Source: Bartonella kosoyi
Lineage (GTDB): Bacteria; Pseudomonadota; Alphaproteobacteria; Rhizobiales; Rhizobiaceae
Assembly (NCBI RefSeq): GCF_003606325.2
Contig: NZ_CP031843.2
Coordinates: 1,240,001-1,304,000, forward strand
Reading direction: 5' to 3'
DNA length: 64,000 nucleotides
The translations under genes and the position numbers were made by a program. Each line of letters starts with the position of its first letter. The first letter of the stretch is position 1. Shown piece by piece: positions 52,203-62,006 of this stretch. The notes beneath the pieces are model-generated. The model had not been told where the DNA came from, did no database searches, and saw nothing but the letters and a program-made list of their open reading frames with translations.

Positions 52203-53465
52203 ATGAGACGTGTTGTTATTACTGGTTTAGGATTGGTATCTCCGTTGGCTGGTAATATTGAATATAGTTGGAAACGGCTTCTTGAAGGGAGAAGTGGTGT
52301 TCGACGTATTACTGAATTTGATGTGTCTGATTTGCCATGCCAGATTGCAGCGCGTATCCCCTTAGGTGATGGAACAGAGGGGACCTATAATGCTGATTTA
52401 TATATGGAACCTAAAGAGCAACGGAAGGTTGATGCATTTATTGTTTATGCAATGGCTGCTGCTAACCAAGCACTTACAGATGCTGAATGGTTTCCTAAGA
52501 GTGAAGAAGATCAGATTTGTACAGGGGCATTAATTGGTTCGGGGATTGGAGGGATTGAGGGCATTGTTGAAGCTGGTTATACGCTTCGTGATAAAGGTCC
52601 GCGCCGTGTTTCTCCTTTTTTTATTCCAGGTCGTTTGATTAATCTTGCTTCTGGTTATGTGTCTATTCAATATGGTTTACGGGGACCTAATCATTCGGTT
52701 GTGACAGCTTGTTCGACAGGGGCTCATGCGATCGGTGATGCGGCACGTTTGATTATGTTCGGTGATGCAGATGTCATGGTGGCAGGGGGGACTGAATCTC
52801 CGATAAATCGAATATCTCTTGCGGGCTTTTCTGCTTGTAGAGCTCTTTCTACTTGTCGCAATGATGATCCTGAGCGGGCCTCGCGTCCTTATGATGCTGA
52901 TCGTGATGGTTTTGTGATGGGGGAGGGAGCGGCGGTTGTTGTTTTAGAAGAGCTAGAACATGCCAAAAGACGAGGAGCGCGTATTTATGCTGAGATTATC
53001 GGCTATGGTTTATCGGGGGATGCTTACCACATCACAGCGCCTTCAGAAAGTGGTGAGGGGGCTCAGCGGAGCATGATGGCCGCTCTTAAGCGAGCGCAAG
53101 TGGATGTGAGTGAGCTTGATTATATTAATGCTCATGGTACATCAACGATGGCTGATTCCATAGAGTTAGCAGCTGTTGAACGTGTTTTAGGAAATTATGC
53201 ACCACAAGTTTCTATGTCATCAACGAAATCTTCTATCGGGCATTTACTTGGTGCAGCAGGTGCTGCTGAGGCTATTTTTTGTGTTTTAGCTATACGGGAT
53301 AATATAGCGCCAGCGACGCTTAATCTTGACAATCCATCGATTGAAACGAAAATTGATCTTGTCCCGCACAAACCACGTGAACGAAAGATTGATACGATTC
53401 TTTCCAATTCTTTTGGATTTGGTGGGACAAATGCATCGTTGGTTATGCGACGTTTTAGGGGATAA
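52203..53465 (+). CDS. fabF: 3-oxoacyl-ACP synthase II FabF
   Basis: Condensing enzyme for chain elongation. About 420 aa. MRRVVITGLGLVSPLAGNIE, the nucleophilic Cys in VTACSTGAHAIGDAARLI, the two His in YINAHGTSTMADSIE and SSIGHLLGAAGAAEA, and NSFGFGGTNASLVMRRF at the end. ATG 52203 matches the family; an in-frame start at 52176 is less likely. It follows acpP and precedes mltG, the order seen across rhizobiales. Confidence 0.97.
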   Translation: MRRVVITGLGLVSPLAGNIEYSWKRLLEGRSGVRRITEFDVSDLPCQIAARIPLGDGTEGTYNADLYMEPKEQRKVDAFIVYAMAAANQALTDAEWFPKSEEDQICTGALIGSGIGGIEGIVEAGYTLRDKGPRRVSPFFIPGRLINLASGYVSIQYGLRGPNHSVVTACSTGAHAIGDAARLIMFGDADVMVAGGTESPINRISLAGFSACRALSTCRNDDPERASRPYDADRDGFVMGEGAAVVVLEELEHAKRRGARIYAEIIGYGLSGDAYHITAPSESGEGAQRSMMAALKRAQVDVSELDYINAHGTSTMADSIELAAVERVLGNYAPQVSMSSTKSSIGHLLGAAGAAEAIFCVLAIRDNIAPATLNLDNPSIETKIDLVPHKPRERKIDTILSNSFGFGGTNASLVMRRFRG

Positions 53466-53630
53466 AAAGTATTTTTATTTAATTTCTGCTTTTGAATTTT
53501 CACCTTTATTATAAGGTTAATGAGAAATTGTAATATTGTCCTTAATCGCTATAGGGGGGTATGTTCTATGTGGAAAATCATTAAAGGATGTAAATGATCC
53601 CTCTTCGAATCATTAAGCGGATAGTTAGGC

Positions 53631-54662
53631 ATGTTAACACATAAAAAACAAAGGAAATCATCTATCGTTCGTAATCCTTTGGTTATTCTTGGTCATTTTT
53701 TTCTCATGCTGATTGTGCTTATTCTTTTCGGCATAAGTATTCCTCTTTATATTGGAAAAAGTATTTTTGAAGAAAAGGGAAAAATTGAGGAAGAACAAGT
53801 TCTTCTTATCCATCCGGGAACAGGAATTCGTGAAATTGCTTCATTGCTAGAAAAACGTGGTTTCATTCGATCATCAGATATTTTTGTTTATGGGGTTGGT
53901 TATCACAAAAATACAAGCCACCTAAAGGCTGGTGAATATTTAATTCCAGCTCATGCTTCAATGCACGATATTATGGATATTCTTGTGAAAGGAAAATCCA
54001 TTGAATATACATTTACAGTACCAGAAGGTTTAACGGTTCAGCAAGTTTTCGATCGATTAGCAGCAAATGAGATTTTGATTGGGGATCTTCCAAAAAGGTT
54101 GCCTGCAGAGGGGTATTTGATGACGGATACTGTTCGCTTTATTCGGGGGACAACGCGTCAAGAAATTATAAACAGATTGTATGAGGGACAGAAAAAATTA
54201 ATTCATGCGATATGGGCTACACGTTCCCCTGACTTACCCATTAAATCAGTTGATGAATTTGTCATATTGGCCTCAATTGTTGAGAAAGAAACAGGCGTTG
54301 CAGCAGAGAGACCAATGGTTGCTGCGGTATTTTATAATCGCCTTGCAAAGCACATGCGTCTTCAATCGGATCCAACGGTCATTTATGGTCTATTTGGAGG
54401 AAAAGGAAAGCCATCGGGGCGTGCAATTTACCGTTCAGATCTTGAGAAGGAAACACCCTATAATACCTATAAAATTAATGGTTTGCCTCCAACCGCTATT
54501 GCAAATCCAGGTCGCGATTCATTGAAGGCGGTGGCACATCCACCAAGCAGTGATGTGCTTTATTTTGTTGCTGATGGTTCAGGAGGACATGTTTTCTCTC
54601 GAACCTTAGAGGAACATAATATGAATGTTCGAAAGTGGCGGGAATTGAAGGCAAAACATTGA
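53631..54662 (+). CDS. mltG: Endolytic murein transglycosylase MltG
   Basis: A 343-aa inner-membrane enzyme that cuts nascent glycan strands. One N-terminal membrane helix (LGHFFLMLIVLILFGISIPL), a LysM-like segment, then TFTVPEGLTVQQVFDRLAA, AEGYLMTDTVRF and ILASIVEKETGVAAERPMVA with the catalytic Glu, and YNTYKINGLPPTAIANPGRD. Normally this block reads EGYLFPDTY, slightly different here. It follows fabF after 165 bases. Confidence 0.94.
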   Translation: MLTHKKQRKSSIVRNPLVILGHFFLMLIVLILFGISIPLYIGKSIFEEKGKIEEEQVLLIHPGTGIREIASLLEKRGFIRSSDIFVYGVGYHKNTSHLKAGEYLIPAHASMHDIMDILVKGKSIEYTFTVPEGLTVQQVFDRLAANEILIGDLPKRLPAEGYLMTDTVRFIRGTTRQEIINRLYEGQKKLIHAIWATRSPDLPIKSVDEFVILASIVEKETGVAAERPMVAAVFYNRLAKHMRLQSDPTVIYGLFGGKGKPSGRAIYRSDLEKETPYNTYKINGLPPTAIANPGRDSLKAVAHPPSSDVLYFVADGSGGHVFSRTLEEHNMNVRKWRELKAKH

Positions 54663-54663
54663 T

Positions 54664-54860
54664 GTATAATGATATAACATCTTTTGGCATCCTAAATGTG
54701 AACTCCACATAGAGTAAGATTTTTCACCTTAAACTTTTGATGAGAATGATGAAAAATTATTTTCTTGTATGTTATAAGTGGGATTAGCGTATATACAAAA
54801 TATTTAAGAGAGAAATTAATATATTTCTGATAAATTATCTTAATAAAAGTGCGAAATAGC
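54664..54860 (+). repeat. Decayed integrase-leader repeat, copy C
   Basis: Directly after mltG. Related by eye to copies A and B: ATAATGATA at the start, AGAGTAAGATTTTTCACC in the middle, TCTTGTATGTTATAAGTGGG then ATTAGCGTATA matching the CTTGCACGT-TATAAG-GGG-CTGGCGTGTG block, and ATTATCTTAATAAAAGTGCG resembling the integrase start. More diverged than A and B. No coding capacity. Confidence 0.55.
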
Positions 54861-54961
54861 ATTGAGAACTGCTAAAGAACACAAATTGATTAGGGAAAAG
54901 ATTGAGATAAAATGTGTCGTTCAAATTTTGAAGAAAAATTTATACAAAGTAGAGTGGTATA

Positions 54962-55627
54962 ATGACAGTCATTGAAAGTGAATTGAATACTCTAAAAACA
55001 AATCAACGCCGCGGTTTTTTATTTATTCTCTCTTCACCTTCAGGGGCTGGTAAGTCAACAATTTCTGGGTTACTTCTCAAAGATCAACAATTAGAGCTTT
55101 CTGTCAGTGTGACCACAAGGAAAAAGCGTCCCAGTGAAGTAGATGGACTCCACTATCACTTTATTTCAAAGGAAGAATTTGAATATAAACGTGATAGAGA
55201 TGAATTTATTGAATGGGCAGAAGTACATGGGAATTATTACGGCACGTTACGTGAAACTGTTGAAAATGCATTGAGTACTGGTCGTGATATGTTATTTGAT
55301 ATTGATTATCAAGGCACCAAGCAGATGCAAAAAAAGATGCCAAGAGATACAGTATCTGTTTTTATTCTTCCACCATCCATGAAAGAGCTTGTTTCACGTT
55401 TACATCGTCGAGCAGAAGATAGTCAAGATATCATCAATTTACGATTGGAAAATGCACGAACGGAGCTAACACATTGGTGTTCTTACGATTATGTGGTTAT
55501 TAATGAAGATTTAGATCAGTCTTTATCACTTATTAAATCGATTTATTTAGCTGAAACAGTGAAACGCGAGAGATGTGCTTTTCTTAGCTCTTTTGTTGAT
55601 AGACTTATTGCTGAGAAGATTGATTAA
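54962..55627 (+). CDS. gmk: Guanylate kinase
   Basis: Phosphorylates GMP to GDP, 221 aa. P-loop [57 protein letters not shown], and a Lid region with [20 protein letters not shown]. Convergent with ksgA, about 30 bases apart. Separated from mltG by repeat copy C. Confidence 0.97.
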   Translation: MTVIESELNTLKTNQRRGFLFILSSPSGAGKSTISGLLLKDQQLELSVSVTTRKKRPSEVDGLHYHFISKEEFEYKRDRDEFIEWAEVHGNYYGTLRETVENALSTGRDMLFDIDYQGTKQMQKKMPRDTVSVFILPPSMKELVSRLHRRAEDSQDIINLRLENARTELTHWCSYDYVVINEDLDQSLSLIKSIYLAETVKRERCAFLSSFVDRLIAEKID

Positions 55628-55658
55628 TATTTTTATTGTTTTGAAACAGTTATACTTT

Positions 55659-56489
55659 TTAGGTTATCAAATTCGCTAAAGTTATAAATTCGGAAATAGA
55701 GAGCGTTTCAGCACGACGCGTTCCATCAATTCCAGCTTTTTCTAAAAGGACTTCACCTCCAAGTGTTTTGAGATTTTGACGAAGCATTTTTCGTCTTTGT
55801 CCAAAAGCGGTTTTTGTAACCAAGCTTAGTTTTTGCGCAGAGCAGACAAGAGGTTGAGTTCGTGGAATGATATGAACAACGGAAGAAGTTACTTTAGGCG
55901 CTGGTATGAAGGCTTGAGGAGGCACATCAAAAGCAATTTTAACCATGGTACGCCAGCCAGTTAAGACACTAAGACGTCCATAATGAGAAGATTGAGGTTT
56001 AGCCGTAATCCTTTGAGCGACTTCACGTTGAAACATCAATGTCATGGATTCATAAAAAGGAGGCCATGGTTCAACCAAAAGCCAATTTAATAAAAGTTGC
56101 GTTCCAATATTATAAGGAAGATTGGCAATAATGCGTGGTTTTTCTGGGATTGTTTCAAAGAGTTTTGAGAAATCTTGTTTCAATGCATCATTACAAATAA
56201 CTTTTAATTTGTTCGGATAGTATTTTTCTATTTCTAAGAGAGCTGGTATACAGCGTTCATCGTGTTCTATTGCTGTTACAATGGCACCTTTTGCCAGCAA
56301 GGCGCGTGTGAGCCCTCCAGGACCAGGACCAATTTCAAGAACAGGTTTTCCTTCTATATTGCCTGCTTGACGAGCAATTTTAGAGGTTAAATTAAGGTCA
56401 AAAAGGAAATTTTGTCCCAAAGATTTATGCGCTTGCAATCCATATATATCGATGACCTCACGTAGAGGAGGAAGATTATCTATTGGCAT
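55659..56489 (-). CDS. rsmA: 16S rRNA dimethyladenosine transferase KsgA (RsmA)
   Basis: Dimethylates two adjacent adenines in helix 45 of 16S rRNA. 276 aa. SAM site [20 protein letters not shown], catalytic [14 protein letters not shown], and [20 protein letters not shown] and [19 protein letters not shown]. The start overlaps the pdxA stop by 10 bases. It belongs to the ksgA-pdxA-surA-lptD cluster found in most Proteobacteria. Confidence 0.97.
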   Translation of the reverse strand: MPIDNLPPLREVIDIYGLQAHKSLGQNFLFDLNLTSKIARQAGNIEGKPVLEIGPGPGGLTRALLAKGAIVTAIEHDERCIPALLEIEKYYPNKLKVICNDALKQDFSKLFETIPEKPRIIANLPYNIGTQLLLNWLLVEPWPPFYESMTLMFQREVAQRITAKPQSSHYGRLSVLTGWRTMVKIAFDVPPQAFIPAPKVTSSVVHIIPRTQPLVCSAQKLSLVTKTAFGQRRKMLRQNLKTLGGEVLLEKAGIDGTRRAETLSISEFITLANLIT

Positions 56490-57493
56490 GGTATCGAATT
56501 ATTTTTTGCAAGTTGATGAGCAAGTTTGAGAGCAGCAATAAAGCTTTCAGGAGAGGCTATGCCTTTATCAGCAATGTCAAAAGCAGTTCCATGATCTGGA
56601 GACGTACGAATGAAAGGGAGACCTAACGTGACATTAACGGTGGTATCAAAATCTAATGTTTTAACAGGGATAAGAGCTTGATCATGATACATGCAAAGGG
56701 CAACATCATATGTTTTTCTTGCGCATTTGTGGAACATTGTATCGGCAGGAAGTGGACCTATAATATTGAGTCCTTTCTTTTTAAGATATTCAAGAGCAGG
56801 CGTGATCACTTCAAACTCTTCTTTTCCTATTGCGCCTTCTTCTCCAGCGTGAGGATTAAGACCAGCGACAGCGAGCCGAGGTGACGTTATTTTAAATCGT
56901 GTTTTTAAGTCATATTCAGTAATGAAGGCCGTTTGAATGATTAAATGACGGGTCAGCTGTGAAGGAACATCTTTGAATGGAATATGAACAGTTATTGGGA
57001 TTGTTTTTAATTGAGGCCCAGCTAACATCATAACCGGATGATAAGATTTATGAAAAGTTTTATGAGCCAAATCAGCTAAAAATTCTGTATGACCTGGAAA
57101 TTCAAATCCTGCATTATAAAGATTCTTTTTGGCAATAGGACAAGTAACCAATGCAGAAGCATGTCCATTTTGAATCAATTGAACACTGCGCTCAATAGCT
57201 TCAATGATTCCGGCAGCATTGTTTGGAGAAGGAAAAGCTAATTGGTCACTTTGTTTGTTTTTTAAGGGTATAATAGGGAGAGCGTTTTGAAAATTTTTGA
57301 CAGGATTGGTGATTAAAACAGATTCCACCTCAACATCCATCTGTAAAAAACGAGCACGTGAACGAATAACATCTGGATCAGCGATAAGCACAAAAGCCGG
57401 AACTTGACGGGGAACACGCAAATTCCATGCTTTTAGAGCTATTTCAGGACCAATTCCGGCAGGATCACCACCACTAACAACAAGAGCAGTCAT
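56480..57493 (-). CDS. pdxA: 4-hydroxythreonine-4-phosphate dehydrogenase PdxA
   Basis: A step in pyridoxal phosphate synthesis (DXP-dependent route). 337 aa. [18 protein letters not shown] at the N-terminus; metal-binding His in [30 protein letters not shown] and [34 protein letters not shown]. Its ATG uses the last base of the surA stop (TAATG) and its end overlaps ksgA. Confidence 0.96.
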   Translation of the reverse strand: MTALVVSGGDPAGIGPEIALKAWNLRVPRQVPAFVLIADPDVIRSRARFLQMDVEVESVLITNPVKNFQNALPIIPLKNKQSDQLAFPSPNNAAGIIEAIERSVQLIQNGHASALVTCPIAKKNLYNAGFEFPGHTEFLADLAHKTFHKSYHPVMMLAGPQLKTIPITVHIPFKDVPSQLTRHLIIQTAFITEYDLKTRFKITSPRLAVAGLNPHAGEEGAIGKEEFEVITPALEYLKKKGLNIIGPLPADTMFHKCARKTYDVALCMYHDQALIPVKTLDFDTTVNVTLGLPFIRTSPDHGTAFDIADKGIASPESFIAALKLAHQLAKNNSIPCQ

Positions 57494-58461
57494 TATTGAA
57501 TACGTGCTACGCGTCGCAGTTCTTCTAAATATTTTTCGCTTAATTCTTCAAGTTTTTTCGGACTTCTGTTTTTACTATCTTGAAGAGAAAATATCAGCCG
57601 AGAGACATAATCATCAGAAACCCTTTTTATTTTGCAAACAGCAATGGCTTCGATTCCATCAGATGTTTCTTGTAATTTTGTCATTTTTCCAGCAGGTGTT
57701 GCAAGAATAGCTTGCTCCCATGCACTGGGAAGTTGAGGTTCCAGAAACTTTCCTAAATGGCGGATTGTAACGTCTAAAATACCCCTTGCTTGATTGTGGG
57801 CATTTGCACATCCACGGAAATGTGCACGAAAATTGCTTGCTTCTCTTTGACGTCTTTCAAAGATTTCTGAACGACGATGTGCAGGAATAACAAAAACAAT
57901 GCGCTGTAATGTATATTCATTGGTTGAAGGTTTCACACCACCATTTTTTAATATTCTGCGCACAGCCTCTTGTTCACTAACCATACCCATTTGAGCTTGA
58001 TAGCGTGCGCTAACAAGACGCCCCCATCCTATTTGTCCACGGATATAATTTTTGAAATGTTGCACAGTAATATCATTTTGGATCAGAATCTGATTGAGCT
58101 GATCAATGGTCATATTATTTTGCGTTGCAAAGTTTTCAAAAGCTCTATCAACCTCATCATTGCTGACCTCAACATTACGACGTTTTATTTCAATATTTTT
58201 TAGCTCTTCGTCGATTAGCTCTTTTTTAGCCTGTGCCACCAAATTGCCTTGCTTTTGTTGCAATCTGAGAAATGCAACACGCCTTTGTATATCATAATTT
58301 GTGATAGGATTGCCATTAACTGTAATAACAATAGCTGTCTGCGCAAAGGCTGACGGAATCAAAAATTGATTTATGAGCAGGCTGCTTACACTCAAAGATG
58401 TAATATAAAATAAAGCAAGAACACGCGTTTTCAATTTATTCATGTAAATAAGCTTTCGCAT
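57493..58461 (-). CDS. SurA-type periplasmic chaperone/peptidyl-prolyl isomerase
   Basis: A 322-aa exported protein. A signal peptide ending SAFAQ is followed by the SurA N-domain (IVITVNGNPITNYDIQRRVA, KKELIDEELKNIEIKRRNVE, VSNDEVDRAFENFATQNNMT) and one parvulin-like region (YTLQRIVFVIPAHRRSEIFE, later GKMTKLQETSDGIEAIAVCK). It is shorter than E. coli SurA, which has two parvulin domains. It is placed with lptD, whose product is a SurA client in E. coli. The start may be 58461 or 58443. Confidence 0.9.
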   Translation of the reverse strand: MRKLIYMNKLKTRVLALFYITSLSVSSLLINQFLIPSAFAQTAIVITVNGNPITNYDIQRRVAFLRLQQKQGNLVAQAKKELIDEELKNIEIKRRNVEVSNDEVDRAFENFATQNNMTIDQLNQILIQNDITVQHFKNYIRGQIGWGRLVSARYQAQMGMVSEQEAVRRILKNGGVKPSTNEYTLQRIVFVIPAHRRSEIFERRQREASNFRAHFRGCANAHNQARGILDVTIRHLGKFLEPQLPSAWEQAILATPAGKMTKLQETSDGIEAIAVCKIKRVSDDYVSRLIFSLQDSKNRSPKKLEELSEKYLEELRRVARIQ

Positions 58462-58559
58462 TGTTTATTAATTCTCATCAATAACTTAAACTATACGCTT
58501 TCTTTCATAAAAACAATAATAAGTTAAATCACTTATACATTCTCTTTATAAATTTGAAT

Positions 58560-60914
58560 CTATTTTTTTCCGATATCTGCGATTGTACGCAATGAAAGAG
58601 AGAAATTAAAGTTCTGCAAAGGTGTTTTTCTTCCCGGATTCATTACCTGTTGATAACCGAATGTTACCCCGAAACATTCATCGGCATAATTCAAGCTAAT
58701 TCCTCGTTTTATAAATGTGTGAGATACGAGATCATAACCGGCGTTACTATTAATGGACCAATAGTCTGCCAGTTTTAAGCCTGTTTGAAAAGAAATTTCT
58801 TGGCGCTCTTGTGAATATTCGTAATTCGGTTGGCTTGCGATATAAGCATATTGTACAGAGGCCCAAAACTTTTTCCACATTTGTGATGCTTCAATTTCAC
58901 TACGTCGGATTTTTCCTGTTTTTTTGTCAAAGCGTCCACGCGTTTCTAAGGAAAAACCGTTTTTATGGGTTGCACCAAACATAGCAACATAGTCTGAACG
59001 TTTTGCCTCTAAGCTAGAATGAATACCGACATTAACAAAGTCTTTTTCTGCAAAAGAATTCTTTCCTGCCAGATGAAAGGACTGTCCAATAAGACCATAA
59101 AGAGACCAATTGTCATTAAAGTTTCCGGAATATCTTAGACCTATATTGGCTCTTGTCCCACCTTCTACACGATCATAACCAGAAAATTTATTTCGTTGAA
59201 AAAGAGTGGTTGCATCAAAGACAAAGCTTTGTGCATCTTCATTTGGAAGTTGTCCGATATATTGTTCATTATTGCGTATAAAAATTTGTGCGGTTGGTTC
59301 TATAATATGTGTAGAATGAGCAGCTGTAATAAGGAAGGGATAACGTGCTTCCAATCCTGCTGTTGCCATGCCACGAATTTTTGAGCCGCGAATTGTGGAT
59401 AAGGCATTGTTTTCTCCAGAAGCAGCATGATTTTCTTGTCCATTGATTGTAAGGATGTCAGCCCGTAGAGAGAGAAGGGGGGTTAATATGAGGCCATTGT
59501 GCGTGTTAAAGCGCTTTTTCCACTGAAGCTCATTTGTTAAACGCAAACTATTTCCAGCCATACCAGAAAGTCGTACAGTGTTGAGAGGATTTTTGTTCCA
59601 GTTGGGTGAAGTGAAATCGGCATGACGCCGGTAAATTGATTGTATATTGCTGTGGAAAGTAAGCTCTCCATTATAAATGGGCTCATCTGGTGTAAAAGAA
59701 TAATCGATACGTGGTAGAACCCATGCTTGTTGAGAGTGACGTTCATAATGAGGATCGTTCAATATCGAATCTTGAATTTTAAAATGATAAAAACGCATGT
59801 CAAAATAGTTTTTTCCTGCAAGGCCGTTCAGATAGATCTGAGAAAGTTGTGTAGGATCGCTATAGTTTTCAAGCTTGTAGGCACGACTAAAATGCCGATC
59901 GGATTGTGCCAGAATATCCCATCCATAAGTCCAGTATGAATTAAGACGAAAGTCCCCTTTTGTCGCCAACATATAACGGTTTTTATGCTGTGCATCAATC
60001 GTATCATTGTCAAATCTATGCGGTTTCACTTGATAGATATAAGCAAAGCGAATGTTATAACGGCCCATTTTTAAACGTTGACGCCATTCCCCTTCGGTTA
60101 AAAGCCCTTGTTGAGTATAAACCGTAGAAGAAAGCGTAAAATCATAATGGGGAGCGAGATTCCAGAAATAAGAATTCTTTATCCCCATACCAAGATAATC
60201 AGTATAGAAAAAATGAGGTGTAAGCAGACCGCTAGCACGCCTGACAGTTGGATCATAGAGCTCAAAATTTGGAAATTTTATAATTGGTACACCAAAAACT
60301 TCAAAACTGCTATTTTCAAACCGAATTTTTTTAACACTATTATTCCATATGATCTTTCTGGCTTTAATTTTCCAAAGCACTTCTCTATCTGGTTTATAAG
60401 AGCAAGGTTCACAGGCTGTATAGGTTGCATTTTCAAAAATTGTTATCTGATTGTTTTTGCGTGTGGCATTTTGAGCGGCAAAGTGTACATTGTTGGCTGT
60501 GTCAATACGTAAGGCATTGACAAAACCCTCGCCAAGATCTTTGGTCATATCAATTTGATTAGAATAAATCTTATTACCATCTCTTTGAGTAATTTCAACA
60601 TTTCCTTGTGCGATAAGCCGTCCTGTTTTTTGGTTGTAAATGATTTTTTGAGCGACAACTTTATTGCCATCATATTCGACTTGGACATTTCCTTGTGCAG
60701 AAACAGTGTTTTCATCACGATTGTAAATGAGTTCATCCGCAGAAAGCAAAAGAGGACGTCCTGAGTTTTGAATGCGACTTTGAGCAGGAGACATAAGGCT
60801 TTGAGCGTATGCACAATAAGGCAATGCTCCCCCTAAAATAATCGCCATAACACTTCTAAAAGCGAGAGCACTTAATTTTGTTAAAATGATTTTCTTACGC
60901 ATTAATGCTTTCAC
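58560..60914 (-). CDS. lptD: LPS-assembly protein LptD
   Basis: A 784-aa outer-membrane translocon for LPS. Signal-like N-terminus (ALAFRSVMAIILGGALPYCA), periplasmic OstA domain with repeated turns (LLSADELIYNRDENTVSAQG, VVAQKIIYNQKTGRLIAQG), two Cys near CEPCSYKPDRE, then a C-terminal beta-barrel ending FNFSLSLRTIADIGKK. The start is GTG at 60914, with GAGGA 7 bases ahead inside the end of lptG; the ATG at 60902 lacks a site. Partner LptE is not seen in the window. Confidence 0.95.
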   Translation of the reverse strand: MKALMRKKIILTKLSALAFRSVMAIILGGALPYCAYAQSLMSPAQSRIQNSGRPLLLSADELIYNRDENTVSAQGNVQVEYDGNKVVAQKIIYNQKTGRLIAQGNVEITQRDGNKIYSNQIDMTKDLGEGFVNALRIDTANNVHFAAQNATRKNNQITIFENATYTACEPCSYKPDREVLWKIKARKIIWNNSVKKIRFENSSFEVFGVPIIKFPNFELYDPTVRRASGLLTPHFFYTDYLGMGIKNSYFWNLAPHYDFTLSSTVYTQQGLLTEGEWRQRLKMGRYNIRFAYIYQVKPHRFDNDTIDAQHKNRYMLATKGDFRLNSYWTYGWDILAQSDRHFSRAYKLENYSDPTQLSQIYLNGLAGKNYFDMRFYHFKIQDSILNDPHYERHSQQAWVLPRIDYSFTPDEPIYNGELTFHSNIQSIYRRHADFTSPNWNKNPLNTVRLSGMAGNSLRLTNELQWKKRFNTHNGLILTPLLSLRADILTINGQENHAASGENNALSTIRGSKIRGMATAGLEARYPFLITAAHSTHIIEPTAQIFIRNNEQYIGQLPNEDAQSFVFDATTLFQRNKFSGYDRVEGGTRANIGLRYSGNFNDNWSLYGLIGQSFHLAGKNSFAEKDFVNVGIHSSLEAKRSDYVAMFGATHKNGFSLETRGRFDKKTGKIRRSEIEASQMWKKFWASVQYAYIASQPNYEYSQERQEISFQTGLKLADYWSINSNAGYDLVSHTFIKRGISLNYADECFGVTFGYQQVMNPGRKTPLQNFNFSLSLRTIADIGKK

Positions 60915-62006
60915 TTAGCCATCCTCTTTATGAAGTAAAAAAGAGATTCCCAAGAATAATGCAATAACAACAGGTGTCCAAGCGGCAATAATTGGTGAAA
61001 TATATCCAGCATTACCAAAAGCTTGAACGAGTACAGAAATAACGTAAAGCATAAATCCAGCGATTACGCCACCAAGAATCAACATTCTAGATTGCCCAAA
61101 ACGCGTAAAATTTAAAGATACAGTTGCTGCAATGAGAGTCATTGCCACAAGCAATGCCGGTAAGGCAATCAAAGATTGTAAATACATATCAAAATTATGA
61201 GCGGAATAACCAAATGAACGTGCAATCATAATTTTTTGGGGCAATTGGTAAAATGGAATAGTTGCTGGGTTCACTAGACGCTCCGTTAAAAATTCAGGTT
61301 TGAGATTGGTTTTTATTTTCAGCACGGTAAATTTTTCAGGAGGATGTCCTATTTTATAGATTGTGCCGTTTGTTAAGAACCAAGCGTCATGGGTCAAAGT
61401 TGCTTTTGGGGTGTTAATCCAATTTTTGATGGTTGCGTCGTCTTTGTATTGTACAAAGGTTGCATCGAGAAGAGAAAGTCCTTGATCAGTGATAAATTTA
61501 GCACCAATGGTTGTTCTGCCTAAATCTGTACGCTGTGTTAACCAATGGATACGTGTATCATGAAGAGATGTTAGCACATTATGATTGCGCCATTCAGTCA
61601 TCATTTTTTCTGCTTGAGAAAATCCCCATGCAGCAAGTGGATTAATGAGAAAAATTGACAATAATCCTAAAAGAAAAGCGCCCAAACAAGCAGGCATAAG
61701 AAATTGCCATGCAGAAACACCAATTGAGCGTGTCACGACAAGTTCAAGTTTTTTGTTAAGCGAGATAAGCGTTGCCATGGCAGAAAAGAGTGCAATAAAA
61801 GGGATAAGTTGTTGCATAATAAAAGGGATGCGTAAAACAGAGAGGAGAAATGCATCCTTTGCTGTATAATGCGGAAGGGAAGGAAGCCTTCCAGAGTTTT
61901 CTGTAAAATCGATTAAAAGAGCAAGAACAAAAATCCCTCCCCAAAAATAACACGTTATCTTAAAGTAACGTATAAAAAAATAGCGTCCAAGTGTCCACCC
62001 AATCAT
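60915..62006 (-). CDS. lptG: LPS export permease LptG
   Basis: A 363-aa YjgP/YjgQ-family inner-membrane protein of the LptBFG transporter. Six hydrophobic segments with a large periplasmic part; LELVVTRSIGVSAWQFLMPA near the coupling helix and SFGYSAHNFDMYLQSLIALP in the C-terminal half. It overlaps lptF by 4 bases and abuts lptD. LptG against LptF was assigned by order and by the family blocks. Confidence 0.93.
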   Translation of the reverse strand: MIGWTLGRYFFIRYFKITCYFWGGIFVLALLIDFTENSGRLPSLPHYTAKDAFLLSVLRIPFIMQQLIPFIALFSAMATLISLNKKLELVVTRSIGVSAWQFLMPACLGAFLLGLLSIFLINPLAAWGFSQAEKMMTEWRNHNVLTSLHDTRIHWLTQRTDLGRTTIGAKFITDQGLSLLDATFVQYKDDATIKNWINTPKATLTHDAWFLTNGTIYKIGHPPEKFTVLKIKTNLKPEFLTERLVNPATIPFYQLPQKIMIARSFGYSAHNFDMYLQSLIALPALLVAMTLIAATVSLNFTRFGQSRMLILGGVIAGFMLYVISVLVQAFGNAGYISPIIAAWTPVVIALFLGISFLLHKEDG

